This document shows, in pieces, positions 14,878-22,691 of a DNA stretch of 22,691 bases. Source of the DNA: Anaerolineaceae bacterium UBA4781 (lineage in GTDB: Bacteria > Chloroflexota > Anaerolineae > Anaerolineales > Anaerolineaceae); assembly GCA_002403105.1 (NCBI GenBank), contig DHHD01000100.1:38264-60954 (forward strand), read 5' to 3'. Position 1 is the first letter of the stretch; each line of letters opens with the position of its first letter. Under the pieces are notes generated by a model. It did no database searches, was not told the DNA's origin, and saw only the letters and a list, made by a program, of their open reading frames with translations. Made by a program: the position numbers and the translations under genes.

Positions 14878-17800
14878 GTGAAAAACAAATTAAAGAATGC
14901 AATGAGAAAAAACAAGACCCCATCATTATCTTTGCAGATCACTTTCATTTGCTTTGTTCTTTTTTTGCAAGCTTGCACAGCTTCTCGGCAAGAGTCAGTA
15001 CCCATAAATTCTGAACTGCCTTTTATTCAAAGCTCAACATTAAAAGCGATTGACCAAAATTTTGATTTTTTCAATCAGACTTTGCGATTCGATTACCTTG
15101 ATACCTTCAGCGGAGTATCATCGAATATGATCAATGAGATAACCCAGGATCAATTTGGATTAATTTGGATCGCTACTTTTAATGGGTTGAATAGATATGA
15201 TGGAAAAAATTTTACTGTTTATAAAAAAGACGATTCTGACAAAAGTAGTTTAATCAATAATGCTGTATGGGTGCTTTATGAAGATCAGGATGGGAATCTT
15301 TGGATAGGGACGGATGGTGGCCTGGAAAAATTTGATCGCGCTTCCAATTCCTTCAATCATTATCAGAATAATCCAGCCGATTCAAAAAGCCTACCTAATA
15401 ATTTTGTACGTTCCATATTAGAAGATTCCAGAGGAAATCTATGGATAGGTACATCAGGGGGTGGTCTCAGCAAGTTCGATCCACAAACTGAAAAATTCAT
15501 CACCTACATTCATGATGAAGAGAATCCATATAGTATTACCAGCAATATTGTTCGTGTTATTTACGAAGACTCACGAGGATACCTTTGGATTGGAACATGG
15601 AATGGATTGGATCGATTCGATTATGAAACGGAAAATTTCTTTCATTTCAATCAACGAGCTACCGGAGATACCCCACAGTATTTCTATGACCTCAATCATG
15701 GAATGAGGGGTTTTGATATCGCAGAAGATGTTTTCATAACGACCGAAACACAATATGATATCTCTAATGTATCAGTTGAAAATAATATCGTCGATATTGA
15801 AGAAGATATTAATGGGGATCTATGGTTGGCTACATTGGGCGGTGGAATAAAGAAACTCGATCCACTTGATGGTTCTTTTCAAATTTATCAAAACGTCGTC
15901 AATGAAGAAACAAGTTTGAGTAATAACAATGTTCTGGATATCTTCCATGATTCGGAAGGTAACTTTTGGTTTGGAACAAATGATGGGTTAAACCTTTATG
16001 ATCGCAGCAATGATCAATTCGTACGCTTTATGTATGACCTTGAGACGCAAGATGCTCTCAACACTTTATCCAATGGGATCATTGCTACAATATTTGAAGA
16101 CGAATCGGGAATGTATTGGATCGGTACATCAGGTGGGGGAATAAATACATTTAGTCCGGCCATGAATCGTTTCCAGCAAGTAAAAAATGATCCTTCGCGC
16201 CCTTCATCATTGAGCAGCAATACTGTATGGGCGTTCCAACAAGATTATGATGAGACGCTGTGGATCGCGAATGATGCTGGTGTGGATATGCAAAGGAAAG
16301 GCTCCGGTTATTTTATTCATTATGATCCACACTTCGAAGATTTACGAAATGAAAATGATGCCGTTTATACAATTCTAAGAGCTTCAACCGGAATGTTGTG
16401 GATCGGAACAGCGCATGGATTGAGCAGTTTTAACTACATTGAAAACCAATTTATTACTTTTTCTACTTACTCTTATCCTGCTGAAAGCGATCTGAAACGC
16501 CTGGAAGAAATTTCTATCACTGACCTGCAAGAAGATTCGGAGGGGAATATTTGGATAGGCACATACGGATATGGCTTACTTAAATTAAACCCTTCAACGG
16601 GTATGATCGTAGATTTTCGATATAACGTAGATGATAAAACCAGCATCAGTAGTAATATCGTAAATTCGATCGTTCGTGATGATAAAGGGTATCTATGGGT
16701 CGGAACGATTGGGGGGGGACTGAATCGATTCAATCCTCAAACACAAGTATTTACTCGATTTTTAAGTGATCCTGAAAATACGGAAACGATCAGCGACAAT
16801 ACCGTAACTTCTATGGTCATTGATCCAACCGGAATATTATGGATTGGTACCTATAATGGTTTGGATGTTTTCGACCCCACAACTGGATTATTCAAGACTT
16901 ATTCTATACGCGAAGGCTTGACCAGTGATGCGATACTGGGGATCGTGGTTGACGATAACGGTATTGTTTGGATGAGCACCAGAAATGGTCTTTCTCGATT
17001 TGATCCACAGACCGAAGAGTTTATTCACTTTACTTATCAAGATGGTCTACAGAGCAGCGAGTTTCTAAATAGTTCCTGCGCCTTGGGGAATGATGGCAGT
17101 GTTTTCTTTGGAGGGTTAGATGGTTATAATGTTTTCTCCCCTGACCTACTGCACGGGAATTCTTATGTGCCTGAAATTGTGTTAACTTCCATCACCCAAA
17201 GCGGGGAACCACTGATTTTGGATCAGGGACTGGAAGAAATTGAAGCGATCACTTTAAAATGGCCAGATAATTACTATGAATTTGAATTCTCGGCTCTCAA
17301 TTACATCAGACCACAAGAAAATGAATATGCATATATTCTTGAAAATTTTGATAAAGACTGGAATTATGTTGAAACACGCTCTTATGGTAGATACACGAAC
17401 CTAACCCAAGGTACTTATACGTTACGCTTGATCGGTTCTAATAATGATGGAGTATGGAACAGTACCGGTAAAGCGATCACCATTCAGGTCATACCAGCCT
17501 GGTGGGAATCACAATGGTTTCGTGCTTCTGCAATTCTGTTGGTTACATTGGCTGTCGTTTCTTTTTACCGGATGCAGTTAATGAATATCGAACGCTACAA
17601 CCGAAAACTAGCCGAGGAAGTGAAAGAACGAACGGCTGATATTGAAAGGCGGCGCAGGGTTGCAGACGGATTGAGAGAAATATTAATCCGCTTAAATTCG
17701 AATTTACCCGTTCGCGAAAGTATTGATTTTATTGCCTGTCAGGTATGCAATCTGCTCTCAGCCCGCTGCGTCATTATTGTGCAGATCATTGGAGTGAAGA

Positions 17801-18801
17801 GAACAAAGACCTTGGCAGTTTTTCAAAAAGATATTAGCGAAGAAACTGATAATCTTATTAAACAAGAATCTTTTGATGTGCCTGAAGTGGTTATTGAGCG
17901 ATTGATTCCCAAGATCAAATCGCAGAAATTTGGAAAAACTGAATATGAAAATCCTCAAAGCGGATTTCATGAAACCTATACTGGTGTTCCGATCTATCTT
18001 AGCGGTGATATTTTTGGGGGACTCATCATTGAACATGGTACATTAGAAATTCGACATGAAGAATTGGAACTGCTCAAATCATTCGCAGACCAGGTTGGTT
18101 TGGCATACGGAAATGAGCTTCTTCGTACCAGAGCCGAAGAGATGGCTGTAGTATCAGAGCGAAATAGAATTGCCAGAGATCTGCATGATGCCATCACACA
18201 GACTTTATTCTCTGCAAACTTAATCGCTGATACTCTGGCAGAGGGATGGGGTCTTGAAAAAACAGAAGCATCAGGATTAATTACTGATCTTCGACAATTG
18301 AACAAAAGCGCATTGGCAGAAATGCGTACACTGCTCCTTGAACTGCGCCCTACAGCAGTAATCGAAACAGATCTGCGCGACTTATTGGATCAATTAGCGA
18401 ACATTCTTCGAGGGCGTGCAGGATGTTCGGTAGATCTGGAAATGAAAGGAAAATGCAGATTACCGGATGAGGTGCAAATTGGTTTTTATCGAATTGCACA
18501 AGAATCCGTGACAAATATAATGAAACACTCCGATGCACGGAATGTGCGTATACAATTAAAATGCATACCCCTGAAGATCAAAAGAAGTATGCGGTCTTCC
18601 AAGAAGATCACATTAATAATTGAAGATAATGGAAGAGGTTTCGACTCTGATAAAGCATCTGCAAGTCGTTTTGGATTGGCTAATATGCGCCAGAGGGCGA
18701 TCGCGATTGGTGCTGATCTTCAGATCGCTACCGTTACGGGAAAAGGTACCCGTATACAACTTACATGGTTAGAAGGAAAGGAAAACCAGGTGAATGGATA
18801 A
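14878..18801 (+). CDS. Reg_prop double-propeller sensor histidine kinase (NarL/DegS class)
   Basis: A 1307-residue transmembrane sensor. A signal peptide ends in FLQAC (Cys33), suggesting a lipidated N-terminus. From about residue 85 to 750 there are fourteen Reg_prop-like repeats of the type LWIGTxGGLxxFDP, with the key Trp at 97, 142, 189, 237, 316, 364, 414, 462, 508, 559, 607, 655 and 698 and a Phe at 743. This equals two seven-bladed beta-propellers. A Y_Y_Y domain follows (about 780-870), one membrane helix (about 881-900), a coiled coil, a GAF-like domain (about 945-1075), HisKA_3 with His1103 in ARDLHDAITQT, and HATPase_c with DNGRGFD and GLANMRQRA. Unlike hybrid versions, it has no receiver; that is the next gene. 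The GTG at 14878 is used, but ATG 14902 (residue 9) would give a more standard signal peptide. The ligand is unknown. Confidence 0.9.
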   Translation: MKNKLKNAMRKNKTPSLSLQITFICFVLFLQACTASRQESVPINSELPFIQSSTLKAIDQNFDFFNQTLRFDYLDTFSGVSSNMINEITQDQFGLIWIATFNGLNRYDGKNFTVYKKDDSDKSSLINNAVWVLYEDQDGNLWIGTDGGLEKFDRASNSFNHYQNNPADSKSLPNNFVRSILEDSRGNLWIGTSGGGLSKFDPQTEKFITYIHDEENPYSITSNIVRVIYEDSRGYLWIGTWNGLDRFDYETENFFHFNQRATGDTPQYFYDLNHGMRGFDIAEDVFITTETQYDISNVSVENNIVDIEEDINGDLWLATLGGGIKKLDPLDGSFQIYQNVVNEETSLSNNNVLDIFHDSEGNFWFGTNDGLNLYDRSNDQFVRFMYDLETQDALNTLSNGIIATIFEDESGMYWIGTSGGGINTFSPAMNRFQQVKNDPSRPSSLSSNTVWAFQQDYDETLWIANDAGVDMQRKGSGYFIHYDPHFEDLRNENDAVYTILRASTGMLWIGTAHGLSSFNYIENQFITFSTYSYPAESDLKRLEEISITDLQEDSEGNIWIGTYGYGLLKLNPSTGMIVDFRYNVDDKTSISSNIVNSIVRDDKGYLWVGTIGGGLNRFNPQTQVFTRFLSDPENTETISDNTVTSMVIDPTGILWIGTYNGLDVFDPTTGLFKTYSIREGLTSDAILGIVVDDNGIVWMSTRNGLSRFDPQTEEFIHFTYQDGLQSSEFLNSSCALGNDGSVFFGGLDGYNVFSPDLLHGNSYVPEIVLTSITQSGEPLILDQGLEEIEAITLKWPDNYYEFEFSALNYIRPQENEYAYILENFDKDWNYVETRSYGRYTNLTQGTYTLRLIGSNNDGVWNSTGKAITIQVIPAWWESQWFRASAILLVTLAVVSFYRMQLMNIERYNRKLAEEVKERTADIERRRRVADGLREILIRLNSNLPVRESIDFIACQVCNLLSARCVIIVQIIGVKRTKTLAVFQKDISEETDNLIKQESFDVPEVVIERLIPKIKSQKFGKTEYENPQSGFHETYTGVPIYLSGDIFGGLIIEHGTLEIRHEELELLKSFADQVGLAYGNELLRTRAEEMAVVSERNRIARDLHDAITQTLFSANLIADTLAEGWGLEKTEASGLITDLRQLNKSALAEMRTLLLELRPTAVIETDLRDLLDQLANILRGRAGCSVDLEMKGKCRLPDEVQIGFYRIAQESVTNIMKHSDARNVRIQLKCIPLKIKRSMRSSKKITLIIEDNGRGFDSDKASASRFGLANMRQRAIAIGADLQIATVTGKGTRIQLTWLEGKENQVNG

Positions 18802-19426
18802 ACAAATTAAAGTCGTAGTGGTCGATGATCATGATGTGGTTCGCAAAGGTATTTCTTCCTATCTGAACATTACACTGGATATTGTAATTATTGGCGAAGC
18901 GAGCAATGGACAAGAAGCGGTTGAAATATGTGAGAAAGCAAAACCTGATGTTGTCTTAATGGATCTTGTGATGCCTGTAAAGGATGGAATTGAAGCAACC
19001 AAGGAAATACTAATATCTCAGCCGGATATAAAAATCATTGCACTAACCAGTTTTAAAGAAGCTGATATGGTTCAAGATATTATGCGAGTGGGTGCTATGG
19101 GGTACCTGCTCAAGAATGTTAGTGGAAAAGAACTGGCAGATGCCATTAGATCTGTGTATGAAGGTACGCCAGCACTGGCACCCGAAGTGACGCGTGAATT
19201 TGTGATAGGAACTCAAAAACCACGTACTGGAGATGATCTGACAGAACGCGAAATGGAAGTCTTAAAGTTATTGGTGGAAGGATTGAGCAACCCAGAGATC
19301 GCCGAGCGTTTGGTAATAAGTCGTTCAACAGCGCGCGCTCATGTAAGCAATATTCTGGCGAAACTGGAAGTATCAAATCGGTCAGAGGCGGTGGCTATTG
19401 CCTTACGTAAACGCCTGGTAAAATAA
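18794..19426 (+). CDS. NarL/LuxR-family response regulator
   Basis: A 210-residue two-domain regulator. The receiver domain has the acidic pair Asp11/Asp12, phospho-acceptor Asp57 in VLMDLVMP, Thr85 and Lys107, all expected residues. The C-terminal LuxR-type helix-turn-helix is clear in LTEREMEVLKLLVEGLSNPE and in STARAHVSNILAKLEV. The start overlaps the kinase gene by 8 nt in another frame, so the two are co-translated and almost certainly cognate partners; HisKA_3 kinases normally pair with this regulator class. Targets cannot be read from sequence; the binding-protein gene 163 nt downstream is the closest candidate. Confidence 0.94.
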   Translation: MDKQIKVVVVDDHDVVRKGISSYLNITLDIVIIGEASNGQEAVEICEKAKPDVVLMDLVMPVKDGIEATKEILISQPDIKIIALTSFKEADMVQDIMRVGAMGYLLKNVSGKELADAIRSVYEGTPALAPEVTREFVIGTQKPRTGDDLTEREMEVLKLLVEGLSNPEIAERLVISRSTARAHVSNILAKLEVSNRSEAVAIALRKRLVK

Positions 19427-19450
19427 GATAGTACATTTGTCTAGTCTATT

Positions 19451-19485
19451 AATTGCCCCTGCGGATAATGCCGACAGGGGCAATT
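19451..19485 (+). terminator. Hairpin after the two-component genes
   Basis: AATTGCCCCTG (19451-19461) pairs perfectly with CAGGGGCAATT (19475-19485), and an inner CGG/CCG pair extends the stem with one bulged A. The downstream sequence GTCATTAAATTT is only modestly T-rich, so termination may be partial. Confidence 0.65.
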
Positions 19486-19589
19486 GTCATTAAATTTAAG
19501 ATGATAAAGCGAATGAGGAGGTGTTTAAAAAGCCTATCAAAGCAGTTTGTAATGCCAGAGCACGGAATAGATGAGAGGAGAAAATAATA

Positions 19590-21662
19590 ATGAAGTCGAA
19601 ATGGTATTTGTTTTTAACAGCGGTGATGATCCTTTCTACACTTTTGGTTTCTTGCGGACCTGCTGAACCAGCGGCTGAAGCAGAATCAGAAACTGGAAAT
19701 GAGGAAGGTACCACTGCAATCGTGACATCCAAAGACCCAACCACATGGATAGAGACAACCTTCGGTGATATCGATACATTAGACGTCACTCATGCCTATG
19801 AATCAGCAGGTGGCGAAGTGATCGAAAATATATACGATCGTTTGTTATGGTACAAGAAAGATTCCGTAACCGAGTTCGTTCCGTGGTTGGCGACAGAAGT
19901 TCCATCCCTTGAAAATGGTGGCATCTCTGAAGATGGAATGACCTATACTTTCAAGATCCGAGAAGGCGTTAAATTCCATGACGGCAGCGATATGACTGTC
20001 GATGATGTGGCATTCAGTTGGGTCCGCAATGTATTAGCCGGCGGAACCGATTCGCCACAATGGATGTGGGTAGAACCCCTCTTTGGAGCAGGATTGCTGG
20101 ATGTTTCTGAATTAGTAGCAGCCTATGATGCTGGTATTTCGTTAGATGATCCACAGGCAATTTACGACTATATTACTAGCGCTGACGCTGTCGTTCCCTA
20201 CGATGACCGAGATGCTTTGAAAACATATTCTACGGAAACTCTTACAGCGGTTTGTCAATTCGTCCAATCGAAAATTGTTGCTGACCCAGAAACCAATACT
20301 GTTACTTACAAACTTGCTCAACCCTGGGCGCCCTTCCTAGCTACCTTCCTTGGATATTGGGGCAGCATTCAGAGCGAAGAATGGGTAGGCGCAAACGGTG
20401 GTTGGAATGGCGATTGCGCAACCTGGCCTGACAATTATGCCTGGTCATCAGAAGAATTGAATCAATACCCAATTGGCAATGCTGCTATGGGCACCGGTCC
20501 TTACAAATTTGATCATTGGACCCCTGGTGAAGAACTTGTTATGATTGCGAATGAAGACTTCTGGTTAACTGAACCTGCCTGGGAAGGCATGCCTACCGGT
20601 GCTGCTCAATTGAAAACTGTTGTTATCAAACAGGTTGGTGAGTTCAGCACTCGCCTGGCGATGGCACAGGCTGGTGATGCCGATAACGTATTAATCGGTT
20701 CAACAGAAGACTGGCCTATTTTGGATGGTTTTGTCAAAGCTGAACAAACCTATGCAGAATATATGGCAGGCGAACCAGCAGTTGAGGCTGATTCCACATT
20801 ACCTTTCATAAAGGTTTCTGATATTTTGGCTGTCAATACTCGCACCGACATTGGATTTGCATTCGAGGTTAATACCGAAGGCGGAAACTCATTCATCGGG
20901 AGTGGAAAATTAGATGGTGATGGGATTCCGGCAGATTTCTTCTCAGATGAGCATGTACGGCGGGCTTTTGCCTACTGCTTTGATTATGATACCTATATGA
21001 ATGATGTACTGCAGGGTGATGGTGTTCGTGCTCCAACACTGATGCTGCCAGGAATGGCTGGATATGATGAAAATGCACCGCAATATACCTATGACATCGA
21101 GAAATGTCGCGAAGAATTAAAAGCATCCAGCTTAACCTCTGAAGATGGAACACAGTTGTTTGATCTGGGTTTCCGTTTCTCGGCAGTATATAACGTTGGG
21201 AATACTCTACGCCAAACCATTGCTGAGCTCATCCAGGCTGGTATGCAAGAAGCAGGAACACAGTTCGTGGTGGAAGTGGTCGGTTTACCCTGGCCAACAT
21301 TCCTGCGTTCCATCAATGCCAAGAAGGTCCCAATCTTCATTATCGGATGGATCAGCGACTACTATGATACCCATAACTGGGTAAATACTTTCACTGTTGG
21401 ATATTACACATTCAAACAATCCTTCCCGGACGAATTAAGACAGGAATTCAATGTCATTGCTGTCGAGGGTGTACAGATAGCTGATCCGGAAGAGCGAGAT
21501 GAATTCTACAAAGAGGTATTCAACCAAAAGTATTATGAAACTTGCCCCGCGATTTTGCTCTATCACCTTAAAAACCGTGCTTATTTACAGCCCTATGTAA
21601 ATGGTTGGTATGCGAATGCTGCATATTCCAATAAGTGGTACTACTCACTTTCAAAAGATTAA
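19590..21662 (+). CDS. Second peptide-binding lipoprotein, paralogue of the dpp receptor
   Basis: A 690-residue family-5 binding protein with a signal peptide ending in LVSC (Cys22) and an acidic linker. It aligns along its whole length with the protein at 7549: identical blocks include EVPSLENGGISEDGMT, FKIREGVKFHDGSDMTVDDV, EFSTRLAMAQAGDADN and PTFL, and the last residues YSNKWYYSLSKD are the same. The 18-residue length difference is mostly one insertion near residues 170-190 (DAGISLDDPQAIYDY region). GAGGAG lies about 10 nt upstream of the ATG. No permease or ATPase genes follow, so it probably delivers to the dpp permease or to a distant one. Regulation by the adjacent two-component pair is plausible but not shown. 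Confidence 0.92.
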   Translation: MKSKWYLFLTAVMILSTLLVSCGPAEPAAEAESETGNEEGTTAIVTSKDPTTWIETTFGDIDTLDVTHAYESAGGEVIENIYDRLLWYKKDSVTEFVPWLATEVPSLENGGISEDGMTYTFKIREGVKFHDGSDMTVDDVAFSWVRNVLAGGTDSPQWMWVEPLFGAGLLDVSELVAAYDAGISLDDPQAIYDYITSADAVVPYDDRDALKTYSTETLTAVCQFVQSKIVADPETNTVTYKLAQPWAPFLATFLGYWGSIQSEEWVGANGGWNGDCATWPDNYAWSSEELNQYPIGNAAMGTGPYKFDHWTPGEELVMIANEDFWLTEPAWEGMPTGAAQLKTVVIKQVGEFSTRLAMAQAGDADNVLIGSTEDWPILDGFVKAEQTYAEYMAGEPAVEADSTLPFIKVSDILAVNTRTDIGFAFEVNTEGGNSFIGSGKLDGDGIPADFFSDEHVRRAFAYCFDYDTYMNDVLQGDGVRAPTLMLPGMAGYDENAPQYTYDIEKCREELKASSLTSEDGTQLFDLGFRFSAVYNVGNTLRQTIAELIQAGMQEAGTQFVVEVVGLPWPTFLRSINAKKVPIFIIGWISDYYDTHNWVNTFTVGYYTFKQSFPDELRQEFNVIAVEGVQIADPEERDEFYKEVFNQKYYETCPAILLYHLKNRAYLQPYVNGWYANAAYSNKWYYSLSKD

Positions 21663-21713
21663 ATAACGCACAGTCTTAAGGCATGAGCGAAAAATATTCT
21701 CTCGTGTAAAGGA

Positions 21714-21750
21714 GTCTGCACAGCTAAATATCGGTTAGCCGGACGCAGAC
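21714..21750 (+). other. Compound hairpin in the gap after the second receptor
   Basis: An outer stem GTCTGC (21714-21719) / GCAGAC (21745-21750) encloses an inner stem GCTAA (21723-21727) / TTAGC (21735-21739). AAAGGAG lies just before it without a matching gene. The fold is only inferred by eye and could be part of the receptor gene's 3' untranslated RNA or a small RNA. Confidence 0.3.
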
Positions 21751-21759
21751 GATCGAACA

Positions 21760-21797
21760 AGCAGCTGGAGAGGGATCACCCTCCAGCTGCTCTCTTT
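21760..21797 (+). terminator. Terminator of the second receptor gene
   Basis: AGCAGCTGG (21760-21768) pairs with CCAGCTGCT (21783-21791), and AGGG/CCCT continues the stem above a 2-nt bulge with an ATCA loop. CTCTTT follows. The stem is strong and the T-tract short. Confidence 0.7.
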
Positions 21798-21881
21798 AAA
21801 CCCATATCAATTCGTTAAGAACAACTTCTAGTAAGTACAAGTGTTCAATATTTGGTAAAATTGTTTTTCTATGGTGAAAGC

Positions 21882-22445
21882 ATGGCGGATTGGTTATTAA
21901 CCCTAATTATTGCTGTAAGTCTGGCGATGGATTGCTTTGCGGTTTCATTGGGAATTGGATGTTCTTTACCATCTTGTGATAAGCGCGCAGTTTTTCGTTT
22001 GTCTTTTCATTTTGGCTTCTTTCAAGGAGGAATGACTCTGCTGGGCTGGCTGGTGGGGAATACCATTCTTCCCTATAAAGAGAATTTTGATCACTGGATC
22101 GCATTCTTATTATTGGCATGGATCGGAATTCGCATGATCCGCGAAGGATTATCCAAGGAAACTGAAACTGTAACAGGCGATCCCACACGTGGTGGTACGT
22201 TGATCCTGCTTTCAATAGCTACCAGTATTGATGCTTTAGGTGTTGGTCTCAGTCTATCCATCTTGCAAACCAATATTGCATTCTCCAGCATTATGATCGG
22301 ATTCGTATCATTTCTATTTACAATCATTGGTTTGAGATTTGGGAATCGCTTGAATAATAAATTTGGAAAAAAGATCGAAATACTTGGCGGATTGGTATTG
22401 CTGATCATCGGATCCCGTTTGCTTCTTTCGCATTTGCATATTTAG
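21882..22445 (+). CDS. mntP: Manganese efflux pump MntP
   Basis: A 187-residue, six-helix membrane protein of the MntP (DUF204, formerly YebN) family that exports Mn2+. The two inverted-repeat halves each show the family signature: AMDCFAVSLGIG with Asp17 and TSIDALGVGLSL with Asp117, both close to the positions of the essential aspartates in the E. coli protein. The start is ATG 21882 (MADWLLTLII) preceded by GGTGAAAG; the open frame extends to a TTG at 21852 that would add ten unlikely residues. No yybP-ykoY manganese riboswitch is recognisable in the short leader. It is transcribed separately from the preceding receptor gene, which ends in a terminator. Confidence 0.9.
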   Translation: MADWLLTLIIAVSLAMDCFAVSLGIGCSLPSCDKRAVFRLSFHFGFFQGGMTLLGWLVGNTILPYKENFDHWIAFLLLAWIGIRMIREGLSKETETVTGDPTRGGTLILLSIATSIDALGVGLSLSILQTNIAFSSIMIGFVSFLFTIIGLRFGNRLNNKFGKKIEILGGLVLLIIGSRLLLSHLHI

Positions 22446-22460
22446 CTTTTTACCTGATTT

Positions 22461-22489
22461 TCAAGTTTTCCATGACTTGACATTTTATT
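22461..22489 (+). terminator. Weak possible terminator after mntP
   Basis: TCAAGT (22461-22466) pairs with ACTTGA (22475-22480) over an 8-nt loop, followed by CATTTTATT. The stem is short, and its right arm overlaps the -35 of the next predicted promoter. Confidence 0.35.
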
Positions 22490-22505
22490 GAATTCAGTTG
22501 ACAAT
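22477..22505 (+). promoter_or_regulatory. Predicted promoter for the last gene
   Basis: TTGACA at 22477-22482 is followed after 17 nt by GACAAT at 22500-22505, which matches the -10 consensus at four of six positions. A second TTGACA at 22498-22503 has no well-spaced -10. The gap between mntP and the next gene needs a promoter, which supports the call. Confidence 0.45.
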
Positions 22506-22514
22506 TTCTGCTGC

Positions 22515-22546
22515 TTCTCCTTCCTTTAAAATTAAAAGGAGGAGAA
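22515..22546 (+). promoter_or_regulatory. Leader hairpin directly before the ribosome site
   Basis: TTCTCCTTCCTTT (22515-22527) pairs with AAAGGAGGAGAA (22535-22546) as 12 bp with one bulged T and a 7-nt loop. The right arm is itself a perfect Shine-Dalgarno sequence. The ribosome site actually used is probably GGAGG at 22548-22552, two bases beyond the stem. Confidence 0.5.
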
Positions 22547-22558
22547 TGGAGGTACATA

Positions 22559-22691
22559 ATGAAAAGAACGAAAGTCATGGTTAGTTTCCTGATTATGGCA
22601 GTGGTGGTATTATCTGCTTGCACCCAAAAGGATGCATCAGAAGAAACTACACCAGACCTCGGTGTCGTAAAAACTCAAGCTGTTCAAACAG
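22559..22691 (+). CDS. N-terminus of a lipoprotein, cut by the window end
   Basis: An ATG six bases after GGAGG opens a frame that runs to the window edge, giving 44 residues. A basic start (MKRTK), a hydrophobic core and LSAC (Cys21) form a clear lipoprotein signal peptide, followed by an acidic linker (QKDASEETTPDLG). Only the signal and tether are visible, so the mature function cannot be told; a binding protein or a periplasmic adaptor would both fit. Confidence 0.8.
   Translation, partial: MKRTKVMVSFLIMAVVVLSACTQKDASEETTPDLGVVKTQAVQT

Noticed and set aside
15160..17115. Repeats in the kinase gene considered as a DNA repeat array or CRISPR
   Set aside because: The periodicity is at protein level (Reg_prop blades of about 48 residues); the DNA copies are diverged and in frame.
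7549..21662. The two similar receptor genes considered as arms of a mobile composite element
   Set aside because: No transposase, inverted ends or target duplication were seen, and housekeeping genes and a tRNA lie between them; ordinary gene duplication is enough.
21792..21881. Possible yybP-ykoY manganese riboswitch before mntP
   Set aside because: The segment after the terminator is only about 90 nt, AT-rich, and shows none of the expected conserved loops or stems.

Overview
This window reads like a chromosomal segment of a mid-to-low GC, non-model bacterium, most plausibly a member of the Chloroflexota (class Anaerolineae). That placement is inferred from general character, not from a marker search: many lipoprotein-type substrate-binding proteins, a secreted PBP ending in a Thr/Pro 'TPTPTP' tail, and a large sensor kinase with Reg_prop propellers. 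Every convincing gene is on the + strand, and most are packed with short gaps or 1-27 nt overlaps.

Layout. (1) 1-3345: the cysteine-rich tail of an unrecognised gene, a lipoprotein-type penicillin-binding transpeptidase, and the ribosome-assembly GTPase RsgA. (2) 3372-5309: a divergent family-5 (oligopeptide-type) solute-binding lipoprotein. (3) 5383-11767: a complete peptide ABC importer in the order ATPase (dppD), ATPase (dppF), binding lipoprotein, permease (dppB), permease (dppC). It starts at a near-consensus promoter followed by a perfect dyad, has a GNRA-loop hairpin between the binding protein and the permeases, and ends at a strong intrinsic terminator. (4) 11874-12010: tRNA-Gln(UUG) with its own terminator. 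(5) 12030-14845: glmU, cdd, recO and a small Nfu-type Fe-S scaffold gene, an overlapping housekeeping run. (6) 14878-19485: a 1307-residue sensor kinase with fourteen Reg_prop-type repeats (two seven-bladed propellers), a Y_Y_Y domain, one membrane segment, GAF, HisKA_3 and HATPase_c, overlapping its NarL/LuxR-type response regulator, then a hairpin. (7) 19590-21662: a third binding lipoprotein, a close paralogue of the one inside the dpp operon, without its own permeases. (8) 21882-22445: the manganese exporter MntP. (9) 22559-end: the start of another lipoprotein, cut by the window edge.

How the parts may work together. The dpp importer probably takes up peptides. The 19590 paralogue could be an alternative receptor feeding the same permease, and its position directly behind the propeller two-component pair suggests that pair may control it. 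This is inference from gene order. No CRISPR array, insertion sequence, phage gene or rRNA was seen. The least ordinary content is the double-propeller kinase next to a duplicated peptide receptor, plus several RNA-level oddities: Shine-Dalgarno-like sequences without matching genes, hairpins beside ribosome binding sites, and a tiny upstream ORF overlapping the kinase start.
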